Of a stretch of 64,000 bases of DNA, positions 31,344 to 40,171 are shown piece by piece. Location of the stretch: the NCBI RefSeq assembly GCF_029051725.1, contig NZ_JAACFU010000008.1, positions 310,001-374,000 on the forward strand, written 5' to 3'. The position numbers and the translations under genes were made by a program. The stretch comes from Bradyrhizobium sp. CSS354. Its GTDB lineage: Bacteria > Pseudomonadota > Alphaproteobacteria > Rhizobiales > Xanthobacteraceae. The notes under the pieces are model-generated. The model ran no database searches, was not told the DNA's origin, and saw nothing but the letters and a program-made list of their open reading frames with translations. The first letter of the stretch is position 1, and every line of letters begins with the position of its first letter.

Positions 31344-31495
31344 GTCTCTCTCCGATATGTCGTGTGACGATGGTTGAGAGATTGAACCGGGCCTGCCGGA
31401 GACGGCAGTGGCGGATAAGACAGAGATCGGGCAATTTCCGCCATGGCGCCCGCGCGCCGATCGGGTAGGATTGCCGCGTCCTGTCTGGAGGTCCC

Positions 31496-32473
31496 ATGAA
31501 GCTCGCAATACTGGCGCTGGAAGGCTGCATGCATTCGGCGATCTCAGGCGTCGCCGACATCCTGTCGCTCGCCAACCACGTGATGCAGCAGAGCGGCGCC
31601 AACCCCGGCTTCGCCTGGCAGACGCTTTCGCTCGACGGCAAGGCCGTGCGGTCCGGCGGCAGCCAGATGGTCGCGGTCGACGGCGCCATTGGCAGACGAG
31701 GTCGCTTTGACGCGATCCTCGTCCCCGGCAACCTTGTCGATCACGTCACGGCCGAACGCCTGCAGCCGCAATATGCCCGGGCCGGCGCCTGGCTGCGGCA
31801 GCAGCACGCGAACGGACGGCTGATCGGCGCGTTCTGCAGTGGCGTGTTCCTGCTGGCCGGCGCCGGTCTGCTCGACAACCGCCGCGCCACCATCACCTGG
31901 TGGCTGCAAAGCGAGCTGCGGCAGCGTCATCCCGCCATCGACCTCGCCCCGGACGCCGTCATCACCACCGCCGACCGCATCGTCTGCGCGGCCGGACCGA
32001 TGTCGTGGGTCGATCTCCTGCTCAGGCTGATCGAGATGGTCGACGGCAAGGAGATCGCAAAACTATGCGCGGACTACGTCGTCATCGACACCGCGCAGCG
32101 CACCCAGTCGATCTTCATGCCCGTCGGCTATTTGCTGACGCAGGACCCGATGCTGACCCAGGCCGACCTGCTGGTGCGACGCTCCGGAAAACGTCCGATG
32201 ACGGTGAAGCGGCTCGCCGATGCGCTCGGCCTCAGCGAGCGCACGCTGAACCGGAAGTTTCAGGAACTCACCCGCGAGCCGCCGCAGGCCTTCATCATGC
32301 GTCGGCGCGTCGAGCACGCCCGCACGTTGCTGGAGACGACGATGCAGCCGGTCAAGACCATCGCGAGATCGGCCGGCTACGAGGACGAGAGCAGCTTTCG
32401 CAAGGCGTTCCGCAAGCTCACCCTGATGTCGCCGCAGGCCTATCGCGCGCGACGGATGGAGCGGGCGGCGTAG
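31496..32473 (+). CDS. GlxA-family transcriptional regulator (DJ-1/PfpI sensor plus AraC helix-turn-helix)
   Basis: A 325-residue protein. Residues 1-190 form a DJ-1/PfpI-like domain with the elbow IGAFCSGVFLLAGAGLL containing the usual Cys. The C-terminal ~100 residues are an AraC DNA-binding domain, with MTVKRLADALGLSERTLNRK as the first HTH and VKTIARSAGYEDESSFRKAF as the second. Such regulators control small catabolic or nitrogen-related genes; the ligand is not evident. Start ATG 31496 has TGGAGG just upstream. It is divergent from the tautomerase gene. Confidence 0.88.
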   Translation: MKLAILALEGCMHSAISGVADILSLANHVMQQSGANPGFAWQTLSLDGKAVRSGGSQMVAVDGAIGRRGRFDAILVPGNLVDHVTAERLQPQYARAGAWLRQQHANGRLIGAFCSGVFLLAGAGLLDNRRATITWWLQSELRQRHPAIDLAPDAVITTADRIVCAAGPMSWVDLLLRLIEMVDGKEIAKLCADYVVIDTAQRTQSIFMPVGYLLTQDPMLTQADLLVRRSGKRPMTVKRLADALGLSERTLNRKFQELTREPPQAFIMRRRVEHARTLLETTMQPVKTIARSAGYEDESSFRKAFRKLTLMSPQAYRARRMERAA

Positions 32474-32613
32474 CAGTCCGGAACGCCGCTCTCCCGTTCC
32501 CCGCGGCGTCACTTGTCCGGAAAGTTCACCCGATCTCCGTCGCCACCAGCGCCCATTCACCAGCGCAATGACGGTGTGGCGCGGGCGTGCCTGCCTTCTT
32601 CCAGCGCGTCCGC

Positions 32614-33387
32614 CTACGCCGCCGCCTTCTGCCGCGCAACCATCGCTTCGCCAAAAGCCTCGAACAGCTTTCGGTTGATCGGATTGTGCTGCGGGTCGTA
32701 TTCGGCGTGCCATTGCACCCCGAGCGCAAAGGCCTTGGCTTCCGCGATGCGGATCGCCTCGATGGTGCCGTCCTCGGCAATACCCTCGATCAGCACGCGC
32801 TTGCCGGGATCGAGGATGCCTTGGCCGTGCAGCGAATTCACCCGGATCTTGTCACAGCCGAGCAATTCTGCGAACGCGCCACCCGGCGTCAGATCGACGT
32901 CGTGACGATCGGCGAACACCACTGTCGGGTCAGGATGGATCTCACCGTTCTCGAGCCTCGGCATGCGATGGTTCATGCGGCCCGGGATTTCGCGGATCTC
33001 GGGATGCAGCGAGCCGCCGAAGGCGACGTTCATCTCCTGGAGGCCCCGGCAGATGCCGAACAGCGGGATACCGCGGGCAACGCACGCGACCGAGAGCGCC
33101 AGCGCCACCTCGTCGCGGTGGATGTCGTAGGGCTCGTGCCGCTCACACGGGTCGACGTTGAAGCGAGTCGGGTGCACGTTGGCCCGCGCGCCTGTGAGCA
33201 CGATGCCATCGACGGTATCGAGCAGCGCGCCGATATCGGTGATGTCGGGCGAGCCCGCGAACATCACCGGCAGGCCGCCGGAAACCTCGGCCACGGCGCG
33301 CAGATTACGCTCGCCGACCATCTGGACCTGAAATCGATTTTCAACGCGATGGGCGTTCCCGATCACGCCGACGACCGGCTTTCTCAT
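32614..33387 (-). CDS. Gamma-glutamyl-gamma-aminobutyrate hydrolase family (PuuD-like, class I glutamine amidotransferase fold)
   Basis: A 257-residue peptidase C26 protein. The nucleophile Cys is in LFGICRGLQEMNV (about residue 113), and the His-x-Glu pair is in LGVQWHAEYD near residue 225, so the triad is complete. PuuD cleaves gamma-glutamyl-GABA in putrescine degradation; close relatives act on other gamma-glutamyl amides. No other puu genes are adjacent, so the substrate is only likely. Convergent with the GlxA-like gene. Confidence 0.86.
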   Translation of the reverse strand: MRKPVVGVIGNAHRVENRFQVQMVGERNLRAVAEVSGGLPVMFAGSPDITDIGALLDTVDGIVLTGARANVHPTRFNVDPCERHEPYDIHRDEVALALSVACVARGIPLFGICRGLQEMNVAFGGSLHPEIREIPGRMNHRMPRLENGEIHPDPTVVFADRHDVDLTPGGAFAELLGCDKIRVNSLHGQGILDPGKRVLIEGIAEDGTIEAIRIAEAKAFALGVQWHAEYDPQHNPINRKLFEAFGEAMVARQKAAA

Positions 33388-33477
33388 CTCCCGTTCAGAC
33401 CTCTCCCGTAAGAAGATTCTCCAAACATGCCCCTGGGAGGGAACAAATTCAACAGAAGGGTACGCGGGACGGCAATG

Positions 33478-34182
33478 CTATTTTCGCGCAAATGCCTCCC
33501 GGGCCTCGAGCGCACCGCCGAGGAGCAGGCCGGCGGCCTTCAGCGCGGTCGCCGCCGCGTCGCCCGGCGCAGCCAGCCAGGGCAGTTTCGTCTCGATTCC
33601 GCGCGTCACGGACTCCCCGAGCACGCCACCGAAATCAATCGGCCAGAGCCCGTTGGGCACCATTTCGGCGGTAAGGCCACGGAGTGCATAGCCGTCGCCC
33701 AGGACCGCCTCCGCATGGTCGCCGGCGACAAGGCGCGCGGTCGCAGGGTCGAGGGGATCGCCAAAGCTCACGAGCACGGGCATTAGGTCCCCCTGCACCG
33801 CGACGACGCCGGTCTGCCGGTTGAGCTCGTTGAACGAGACGCGGTTGCCACGCGCAGCGCCATATGCGCGGAGCGCGACATAGTTGATGTCGTCGAGATC
33901 GAGCTTCGCGCCCTGCTGATGCGCGAGCAATGCCACCACATTCTTTCCCCGGCCGAGGTCGACGAACACAGCCTCGCCGCGCATCGTGGTGCGGCCGCCC
34001 CGGGTATAGCCGCGATCGGGCACGACGGACAGAATGCCCGAGCCGGTCTTGATCCCGTCAGGCGTCGACACCTCGACCGCGAGCCGATATTTGTGACCGG
34101 GCCGGTTGATCCGGATCTGGTCGCCGATCACGAGCACGGCGAGAAGGCCGAGCAGACCGGCCCACTTGCTGATGAAACTCAA
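33478..34182 (-). CDS. Conserved-type membrane-anchored protein of unknown function
   Basis: A 234-residue protein with one N-terminal helix (WAGLLGLLAVLVIGDQI) and a soluble, beta-rich remainder (YRLAVEVSTPDGIKTGSGIL, RTTMRGEAVFVDLGRGKNVV), probably periplasmic. The only start in a sensible place is TTG at 34182, with GAGGG about eight bases upstream. No enzyme motif is recognised. It is divergent from the AI-2E family transporter gene, 135 bases away, with a perfect 14-bp palindrome between them. Confidence 0.7.
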   Translation of the reverse strand: MSFISKWAGLLGLLAVLVIGDQIRINRPGHKYRLAVEVSTPDGIKTGSGILSVVPDRGYTRGGRTTMRGEAVFVDLGRGKNVVALLAHQQGAKLDLDDINYVALRAYGAARGNRVSFNELNRQTGVVAVQGDLMPVLVSFGDPLDPATARLVAGDHAEAVLGDGYALRGLTAEMVPNGLWPIDFGGVLGESVTRGIETKLPWLAAPGDAAATALKAAGLLLGGALEAREAFARK

Positions 34183-34286
34183 GCGCCCTCACCTGTTCTT
34201 TCCTCATCGCTCTGCACCGTTCACGCGGCAGCGTCAAACCAGCGCGTTGACGCGGTCTTGATCCGGATCGCGTTTGTCGAAAGAGT

Positions 34287-34300
34287 GCGGTGCGCACCGC
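34287..34300. promoter_or_regulatory. Perfect 14-bp palindrome upstream of the AI-2E transporter gene
   Basis: GCGGTGCGCACCGC is fully self-complementary and ends 18 bases before the GTG at 34318. It could be an operator or a start-proximal hairpin. GC-rich palindromes occur by chance in such a genome, so confidence is low. Confidence 0.3.
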
Positions 34301-34317
34301 GCTGAAAAGGACCCGAT

Positions 34318-35448
34318 GTGACCATTCCCGCAGATGAACGGCGCCGGACCCGCGGCGATCTGGCCTGGGCGATCTCGGTCGGGGGCATTGGCATCGTGCT
34401 GTTCACGGCAATGCTGGTCTTCACCTGGTATTTTGCCGCTACCCTGCTCCTGATCTTCACCGGAATGCTGCTCGGCGTTGGCCTGAACGCGCTGACCAAC
34501 GCGCTTGGCCGCCGCGTGCACTTGCCCCACGCGGTGCGGCTCGCCATCGTCTGTGCCGCGCTGGCGGTGATGCTCGCAGGTGTTGCCTATCTCGGCGGCG
34601 CCACCATTGCCGAGCAGGCCTCGCTGCTGAGCAAGACGATCAAGTCGCAGATCACCAACGTCCGATCCTTCCTCGAAAACCATGGCATCGACACCAGCTT
34701 CTTCGATCTCGGCAATGCCGCACCCACCGCCAGCGATGCGGCGCCGGCACCCGCGCCGAACTCGGGCTCGCACGGCGGATTGCCGGGCGCGGGTGCGCTG
34801 GCTTCGAGCGGCGGCGCGATCGTGAGCCAGACCTTCAAGCTGCTGCTCGGCACCATCAGCGCGGTCGGCAACATCTTCATCGTGCTGTTCCTGGGGCTCG
34901 CCTTCGCCGCCCAGCCCAGCGTCTATCACGACGGCCTGTTATTTCTCGCGCCGGCGAGACATCGTACTCGCGTAGCCCAGATCATCGACCGAATCGGCGA
35001 GACGCTGGAGCGCTGGCTGATCGCGCAGATCGTCGTGATGCTTGCGGTCGGCGTGGTGACCTGGATCGGTCTCGCCGTCATCGGCATTCCAGGCTCGTTC
35101 ATCCTGGGGATTCAGGCGGGCCTGCTCGCCTTCATCCCGACCGTCGGCGCCATCATAGCCGGCGTCGTGGTCGTGCTGGCGAGCCTCGCCTCGGGATGGA
35201 TACCGGCGCTGTCGGCCTTTCTCCTCTTCATGGGCGTGCACGCGATGGAGAGCTATGTGCTGACGCCGATCCTTCAGCGGCAGGCACTGGACATTCCGCC
35301 GGCCACGCTGTTCGCGTTCCAAATCCTGCTCGGCGTCGTGTTCGGAATCTGGGGCCTGGCGCTGGCGCTGCCACTGGTCGCCATCGCCAAGGTCATGATC
35401 GACCACTTCAAGACGTATGAAGCGCCGCCTCTGGCTGAGGCGGCCTGA
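34318..35448 (+). CDS. AI-2E family transporter (PerM/TqsA-like)
   Basis: A 376-residue inner-membrane protein with about eight helices: a pair near the N-terminus (ISVGGIGIVLFTAMLVFTWY, TLLLIFTGMLLGVGLNAL), one around residue 82, a soluble insert with an Ala/Pro/Gly-rich linker (about 140-165), and a C-terminal block including VVMLAVGVVTWIGLAVIGIP and FIPTVGAIIAGVVVVLASLA. Family members are named for quorum-signal export (TqsA), but most have other or unknown substrates. The start is a GTG with AAAGGA upstream. It is convergent with the ABM gene, six bases apart. Confidence 0.85.
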   Translation: MTIPADERRRTRGDLAWAISVGGIGIVLFTAMLVFTWYFAATLLLIFTGMLLGVGLNALTNALGRRVHLPHAVRLAIVCAALAVMLAGVAYLGGATIAEQASLLSKTIKSQITNVRSFLENHGIDTSFFDLGNAAPTASDAAPAPAPNSGSHGGLPGAGALASSGGAIVSQTFKLLLGTISAVGNIFIVLFLGLAFAAQPSVYHDGLLFLAPARHRTRVAQIIDRIGETLERWLIAQIVVMLAVGVVTWIGLAVIGIPGSFILGIQAGLLAFIPTVGAIIAGVVVVLASLASGWIPALSAFLLFMGVHAMESYVLTPILQRQALDIPPATLFAFQILLGVVFGIWGLALALPLVAIAKVMIDHFKTYEAPPLAEAA

Positions 35449-35454
35449 GCCGCC

Positions 35455-35751
35455 TCAGGTGGTGAGCACGGTCTCGGTGTGCTCGACCTCAGGGGGTGCC
35501 GCAAAATACTGGCCGACGAGGCCGCGCCATTCGGCGAAATTCTCGGAGCCGCGAAAATCGACGGTATGGTTCTCGAGCGTCTCCCACTTCACCATCAGAC
35601 GATAGCGCTGCGGCTTCTCGATCGACTTGTGCAGCTCGAAACCGTGAAAACCCTTGGAGCGACCGAAAGCGGCCTTTGCCTTGGTGACGGCGGCCTCAAA
35701 GTCCTTCTCGCTGCCCGGCTTGACGTCGATTTGCGCGATCTCGGTGATCAT
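35455..35751 (-). CDS. Antibiotic biosynthesis monooxygenase (ABM) domain protein
   Basis: A 98-residue ferredoxin-like fold protein. The opening MITEIAQIDVKPGSEKDFEA and the central GFHGFELHKSIEKPQRYRL and MVKWETLENHT segments match the ABM dimeric alpha/beta barrel family, which includes small cofactor-free monooxygenases and haem-degrading enzymes. No haem-ligand residue can be identified with confidence. It is a single gene, convergent with the AI-2E transporter. Substrate unknown. Confidence 0.8.
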   Translation of the reverse strand: MITEIAQIDVKPGSEKDFEAAVTKAKAAFGRSKGFHGFELHKSIEKPQRYRLMVKWETLENHTVDFRGSENFAEWRGLVGQYFAAPPEVEHTETVLTT

Positions 35752-35804
35752 CTGTTTCCACCCATTTTTGTCCGATGGGCGTGTCTACCGCAGCCCGCGC
35801 CAAA

Positions 35805-35827
35805 GAAAAAGGCGCCGAAACGGCGCC
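35805..35827 (-). terminator. Terminator of the 78-residue membrane protein gene
   Basis: GGCGCCG and CGGCGCC form a 7-bp stem around a three-base loop; on the reverse strand it is followed by a T run (AAAAA at 35806-35810). It lies about 27 bases after the stop at 35854. Confidence 0.8.
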
Positions 35828-35853
35828 CTGCCCGGTCCAAAAATGCAGATCAC

Positions 35854-36090
35854 TCAGGCGAGCAGCAGAACGGTGCCCGCCACCGTCAGCGCACAACCGG
35901 CGAACAGCGCCAGCGGCCAGTAATTGCGGCCTTGTGTGTAACGCCCCTGGGCGCGGCGCTCGGTGATCAGCGCGCTCTCGTATTCGTCAGCGGTCGAGAA
36001 CAGGCAGGCGAAGCCGCCGCGTGCCGAGACCGCCGCGGCTTCGAGCGATATCAGGGCGGCTTGCGGGTTCTGTCGATGGATCGATTCCAT
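35854..36090 (-). CDS. Small membrane protein of unknown function
   Basis: A 78-residue protein. The N-terminal 50 residues are soluble and polar (ISLEAAAVSARGGFACLFST, then RRAQGRYTQGRNYW); one C-terminal helix follows (PLALFAGCALTVAGTVLLLA), so it is a tail-anchored or single-pass protein. ATG 36090 gives the full frame. It precedes its own terminator and follows the diguanylate cyclase gene by 57 bases on the same strand, so they could share a transcript. No family recognised. Confidence 0.6.
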   Translation of the reverse strand: MESIHRQNPQAALISLEAAAVSARGGFACLFSTADEYESALITERRAQGRYTQGRNYWPLALFAGCALTVAGTVLLLA

Positions 36091-36147
36091 GTCCGCAATG
36101 GTAGGGATCGAATGGTAAACAGGGGATTACCGCGAGGCCTCCCTTAC

Positions 36148-37380
36148 CTAGGCGGTCGCCGGCCGCGCTTTGGATTGCGCGTTGGGCACGCCGATCCGCG
36201 CGGCGCTCTGGCGGCGCCAATTCTCCAGCGACAGTGGCAGCTCCTCCGCCGCCTCGACGCGATTACGGCCGCCGCGCTTGGCCTGGTAGAGCGCGGTGTC
36301 GGCCGAGGCCAGCAGCACTTCGAGCTCGGTGCCGGCCGGACCGCCCGCCACGCCGATACTGACGGTGGTGTCGACCGGGCCCTCGTCGACGACGACGCCG
36401 GAGGTCTCGAAGGCCTCGCGCACGCGCTCGGCGACCAGCACGCCTTCCTCGAGCGAACACGGCAGGAGGGCTGCGAACTCCTCGCCGCCGATGCGACCCG
36501 ACATGTCGCTGATGCGCAGATTGCTGACGACGACGGTCGAGAACAGTTTCAGCATCTCGTCGCCGGCGGGATGGCCGAAGCGGTCGTTGATCGACTTGAA
36601 ATGATCGATGTCGAAGATCATCACGGTCACGGGGCGGCCGGCCTTGGCTTCGCGCTCGATCACGCGTCCGCAGGCTTCCGAGAAGCCGCGGCGGTTGAGC
36701 ATGCCGGTCAGCGGATCGGTGGACGCGGCGGTCCGGTGCGCGGTGACCGTGCGCTCGGATACCAGCATGAAGATCACGAACACGGTGCCGACGGCATAGA
36801 GCACGAGCTCGACCGCGAACACGGTGACCCAGATGCTGGTGGAGAAGCCGGCATCGTTCGGGCGCAGGAAACTGCCGAGCAGGATCGGCAGCATCAAGAC
36901 GCAGCCGTGCATCACCGGCACCACAACGGCCGGCCAGCGCCGTTGCAGGCTCTTGCGCCGCTCGACCCAGAGCTCGCTCGCGGTCAGCGCCGCATAGACC
37001 GAGACGATGCCGGCGCCGATGATCATGCGCAGCATGGACGCGGTGGGATCGAGCAGCGTGGCGGCAGCGGCCCAGGCGAGCGCGCCGACCAGGAGACCCG
37101 GCCAGTTCGGCTTGCGACCATGGAAGACACGCGCCGCATTCCACACCATGCCGCAGGCGACGAAGCCGACCGCGTTCAGCGCAAGGTAAAGATGCGGCCC
37201 CAGTCTGTCACCGGCCGCCGTCCAGAGCGCGACCGATGCGGCGCCGAGGAGATACGCGGTGCCCCACCATTTCAGCGCGGCGCTGTTCTCCTGCCTTCCG
37301 AAAAACACCATCATGGCGCCGAGCAGTGCGGCGACCATGGTGGCAACCAAATAGAGCGTGATGCTATCGAGCGACATCAT
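36148..37380 (-). CDS. Membrane-bound GGDEF diguanylate cyclase
   Basis: A 410-residue protein. The N-terminal ~210 residues have six or seven hydrophobic segments (for example ITLYLVATMVAALLGAMMVF at the start). The C-terminal GGDEF domain has DIDHFKSINDRFGH and the active-site GGEEF, an active variant that makes cyclic di-GMP from GTP. The inhibitory I-site RxxD is present as RISD five residues before the motif, so product feedback is expected. The signal sensed by the membrane part is unknown. No EAL domain is fused. An exopolysaccharide locus lies about 7 kb away, a plausible but unproven target. Confidence 0.92.
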   Translation of the reverse strand: MMSLDSITLYLVATMVAALLGAMMVFFGRQENSAALKWWGTAYLLGAASVALWTAAGDRLGPHLYLALNAVGFVACGMVWNAARVFHGRKPNWPGLLVGALAWAAAATLLDPTASMLRMIIGAGIVSVYAALTASELWVERRKSLQRRWPAVVVPVMHGCVLMLPILLGSFLRPNDAGFSTSIWVTVFAVELVLYAVGTVFVIFMLVSERTVTAHRTAASTDPLTGMLNRRGFSEACGRVIEREAKAGRPVTVMIFDIDHFKSINDRFGHPAGDEMLKLFSTVVVSNLRISDMSGRIGGEEFAALLPCSLEEGVLVAERVREAFETSGVVVDEGPVDTTVSIGVAGGPAGTELEVLLASADTALYQAKRGGRNRVEAAEELPLSLENWRRQSAARIGVPNAQSKARPATA

Positions 37381-37536
37381 GTCGGCCCCCTTCTAGACAT
37401 AGCAGTTACGCGATCGGCTCAGCCGATTTGCGCGCCCTTCCAAATGCGACGCTATGTCCGGCGGGTTCCATTCAGGTTTTCATGCGAGCCCAAGTTTTCA
37501 GGAAACACGCCATCAATTTGCATACAAACGAACAGC

Positions 37537-37565
37537 AAAAAGGGCGCTGAAATCAGCGCCCTTTT
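37537..37565 (-). terminator. Terminator of rplM-rpsI
   Basis: AAAAGGGCGCT (37537-37547) and AGCGCCCTTTT (37554-37564) form an 11-bp stem around a six-base loop, about 50 bases after the rpsI stop on the reverse strand. The terminal A/T pairs supply the T run. Confidence 0.85.
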
Positions 37566-37609
37566 GCATCTCATTGAAGCCGCTTTCGCGGCGAATGCGA
37601 CCGAAGCGA

Positions 37610-38089
37610 TTAACGCTTCGAGAACTGGAAGGACCGGCGGGCCTTGGCCTTGCCGTACTTCTTGCGCTCGACCACGCGGGAGTCGCGGGTGAGAAAGCCA
37701 CCCTTCTTGAGCACGGTGCGCAGCTCCGGCTCGAAATAGGTCAGCGCCTTGGAGATGCCGTGACGGACGGCACCGGCCTGGCCGGACAGACCGCCGCCGG
37801 CGACGGTGCAGATCACGTCATACTGGCCGGAACGCGCGGCCACGGAGAACGGCTGCTCGATCATCATGCGCAGCACGGGACGGGCGAAATAGACCTCGAC
37901 CTCGCGCGAGTTGACCGTGACCTTGCCGGCGCCCGGCTTGATCCAGACGCGGGCGACCGCGTCCTTGCGCTTGCCGGTTGCGTAGGCGCGGTTGAACTTG
38001 TCGACCTTCTTCTCGTGCTTGGGCGCGTCGGGCGCGGCCGCCGTCTTGAGCTGCGAGAGCTGGTCGAGCGACTGGATGGATTCGGCCAT
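37610..38089 (-). CDS. rpsI: 30S ribosomal protein S9
   Basis: A 159-residue protein. The S9 core begins near residue 35 with YATGKRKDAVARVWIKPGAG and ends in the conserved basic tail KKYGKAKARRSFQFSKR that reaches the decoding site. The N-terminal ~30 residues (AESIQSLDQLSQLKTAAAPD) are an extension typical of alphaproteobacterial S9. It follows rplM with one base between, so they are one operon. Confidence 0.97.
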   Translation of the reverse strand: MAESIQSLDQLSQLKTAAAPDAPKHEKKVDKFNRAYATGKRKDAVARVWIKPGAGKVTVNSREVEVYFARPVLRMMIEQPFSVAARSGQYDVICTVAGGGLSGQAGAVRHGISKALTYFEPELRTVLKKGGFLTRDSRVVERKKYGKAKARRSFQFSKR

Positions 38090-38090
38090 G

Positions 38091-38555
38091 TTATGCGGCC
38101 CTCGTGTTCTTGCGGTTCAACTTGGCGATGTCGATCTTCTCGGGCGTCTGGGCCTCGTGCGGATGATCGGCGCCGCCATAGACGCGGAGGTTGCCCATCT
38201 GGACGCGACCGAGCGGACCACGCGGGATCATGCGCTCGACGGCCTTCTCGAGCACGCGCTCGGGATGCTTGCCCTCGAGGATCTGGCGCGCGGTGCGCTC
38301 CTTGACGTGGCCGACGTAACCGGTGTGCTTGTAATAGGTCTTCTGCTCGCGCTTGCGGCCGGTGAGAACCGCATACTGCGCGTTGATGATGATGATGTTG
38401 TCGCCGCAATCAACGTGCGGGGTGTAGGTCGTCAGGTGCTTGCCGCGCAGGCGCATGGCGACGATGGTGGCGAGACGGCCGACGACCAGACCCTTGGCGT
38501 CGATCAATACCCACTTCTTCGTCACCTCAGCCGGCTTTGCCGAAAAGGTTTTCAT
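38091..38555 (-). CDS. rplM: 50S ribosomal protein L13
   Basis: A 154-residue protein beginning MKTFSAKPAEVTKKWVLIDA, as in rhizobial L13, with the family signature in the segment VKERTARQILEGKHPERVLE and PLGRVQMGNLRVYGGADHPH. The start at ATG 38555 gives the usual length; the longer frame to 38594 is not needed. It is the first gene of the rplM-rpsI operon. Confidence 0.97.
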   Translation of the reverse strand: MKTFSAKPAEVTKKWVLIDAKGLVVGRLATIVAMRLRGKHLTTYTPHVDCGDNIIIINAQYAVLTGRKREQKTYYKHTGYVGHVKERTARQILEGKHPERVLEKAVERMIPRGPLGRVQMGNLRVYGGADHPHEAQTPEKIDIAKLNRKNTRAA

Positions 38556-38713
38556 GTCAGAGTTTCCGTGGACGGGGAGCATCGGCGCGAACACCGCACC
38601 GGACTGGGCGGTTTTCTAGAGAACAGCGGCGCCGCGGTCAATGCCCAAAGGCGGAATTTACATGTTAAATATCAATGGTTTAGAATTATGGTATTCAGAT
38701 ACCCGCAAAAAGC

Positions 38714-39142
38714 TCAAACGTTTGGAATGGAATAGGTCGAGGTGACATGCGCAATCGGATCGGGCGAGGTACCGGACAACAGCTTCACCTCGCCGACTGC
38801 GAGGCGCTTGCCGAGCCTGAGCAGCCGCGCCTCCGCCAGCACGTCCTGCCCGGGTTGCCCCTTGCGCAGGAAGTTGATGTTGAGATTGGTGGTCACGGCG
38901 AGCCCGATCGGCCCGATCGCGGACAACAGCACTACGTACATCGCGAAATCGGCGAGCGCCATCAGGGTCGGGCCGGACACGGTTCCGCCCGGCCGCAGCA
39001 TCTTTTCGCTATAGCGCTGACGCAAAAGGCAGGCCTGACCGTCCGCGCTCTCGATCGTGATGTCGTCGCCGCTGAAGGCCTGGGGAAACTCGTTGCGGAG
39101 GAACTGCTCGAGCTCCGCCACGCTCATTTTCGCTAACGCCAT
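38714..39142 (-). CDS. PaaI-family hot-dog thioesterase
   Basis: A 142-residue hot-dog fold protein. The family pattern appears as LRPGGTVSGPTLMALADFAM (about residues 44-63), with the Asp in ALADFA at the active-site position, and in the central helix region AIGPIGLAVTTNLNINFLRK. It hydrolyses an acyl-CoA thioester; substrate unknown. ATG 39142 is preferred since GAGGGG lies just upstream; GTG 39154 is an alternative. It is divergent from an enoyl-CoA hydratase-like gene, which fits a role in acyl-CoA metabolism. Confidence 0.85.
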   Translation of the reverse strand: MALAKMSVAELEQFLRNEFPQAFSGDDITIESADGQACLLRQRYSEKMLRPGGTVSGPTLMALADFAMYVVLLSAIGPIGLAVTTNLNINFLRKGQPGQDVLAEARLLRLGKRLAVGEVKLLSGTSPDPIAHVTSTYSIPNV

Positions 39143-39228
39143 GCTACCCCTCACCCTCGCTTCACGTCCCCTGTTACATTAAGTTATCTGCGTCATCCAA
39201 TCGCAATAATCCAACCGGAAACGCTTTG

Positions 39229-40053
39229 ATGTCCGCCCAGGCCGCCCGCGCCCCCTCCCCGCAACCGCCGATCCTGCTGCGCGAGACCATAGGCCCCATC
39301 GCGGTCCTGACCCTCAACCGCCCGGCTGCCCGCAACAGCCTGTCGGAGACGATGATCGCAAGCCTGCATGCCGAGCTCAACGAAATCCGCGACGACAAGG
39401 CCGTCCGCGGTGTCGTGATCGCGGCCAACGGTCCCGCCTTCTCCGCCGGCCACGACATGAAGGAGCTGACCGCGCGCCGCACCGACCCGGATCGCGGCCG
39501 GGCCTTCTTCGCCGAGATGATGACCGCCTGCAGCGCGATGATGCAGGCAATCGTGCTCCTGCCCAAGCCCGTGGTCGCATCCGTCCAGGGCATCGCGACC
39601 GCCGCGGGCTGCCAGCTCGTGGCAAGCTGCGATCTCGCGATCGCCTCCGAAACAGCGAGCTTCGCCACTCCCGGCGTCGACATCGGCCTGTTCTGCTCGA
39701 CGCCGATGGTGGCGCTATCGCGCAACGTGCCGCGCAAGCAGGCGATGGAGATGCTACTGACGGGCGAGCCGATTCCGGCCGCACGTGCCCGCGAGATCGG
39801 GCTCGTCAATCGTGTCGTCGCCGCCGGCACCGAGCGCGACGCCGCCATTGCGCTCGCCGAAAAGGTTGCGCTGAAATCCGCCTATACCGTCAAGCTCGGC
39901 AAGGAGGCGTTCTACCGCCAGGCCGAGATGAGCCTTGCAGACGCCTATCGCTATGCGGCAGAGGTGATGACCGAGAACATGATGGCGCGCGACGCCGAGG
40001 AAGGCATCGGCGCTTTCATCGAGAAGCGCACGCCGACATGGCGGGACGAGTAA
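39229..40053 (+). CDS. Enoyl-CoA hydratase/isomerase family protein, ECHDC3-like
   Basis: A 274-residue crotonase-fold protein. The oxyanion-hole segments are FSAGHDMKELTA (about residues 79-90) and ATAAGCQLVASCDLAIASE (about 125-143). In active hydratases a Glu follows in the next segment; here the sequence FATPGVDIGLFCSTPMVALS has Gly-Val at that position, as in the ECHDC3 subgroup. So crotonase-fold CoA binding is likely but classical hydration is doubtful. Neighbouring genes (a PaaI thioesterase, a CoA-binding protein) point to acyl-CoA handling. Confidence 0.85.
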   Translation: MSAQAARAPSPQPPILLRETIGPIAVLTLNRPAARNSLSETMIASLHAELNEIRDDKAVRGVVIAANGPAFSAGHDMKELTARRTDPDRGRAFFAEMMTACSAMMQAIVLLPKPVVASVQGIATAAGCQLVASCDLAIASETASFATPGVDIGLFCSTPMVALSRNVPRKQAMEMLLTGEPIPAARAREIGLVNRVVAAGTERDAAIALAEKVALKSAYTVKLGKEAFYRQAEMSLADAYRYAAEVMTENMMARDAEEGIGAFIEKRTPTWRDE

Positions 40054-40055
40054 TT

Positions 40056-40140
40056 CGTCATTGCGAGCGAAGCGAAGCAATCCAGAATCCCTCCTCGGAG
40101 ACAGACTGGATTGCTTCGTCGCTTCGCTCCTCGCAATGAC
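40056..40140. repeat. Palindromic intergenic repeat, family A (copy 2)
   Basis: It has the same ends (CGTCATTGCGAG and CTCGCAATGAC) and the same inner arms (GAAGCAATCCAG and CTGGATTGCTTC) as the element at 16999-17085. It begins three bases after the stop of the enoyl-CoA hydratase gene and lies between two same-strand genes, so it may act as an mRNA hairpin. Confidence 0.85.
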
Positions 40141-40171
40141 AGCAAGAAGATGAGCCCGAAAAGATGAGCCA

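Noticed and set aside
35479..37692. 737-residue plus-strand frame
   Set aside because: It shadows three minus-strand genes and two terminators; composition is that of antisense frames.
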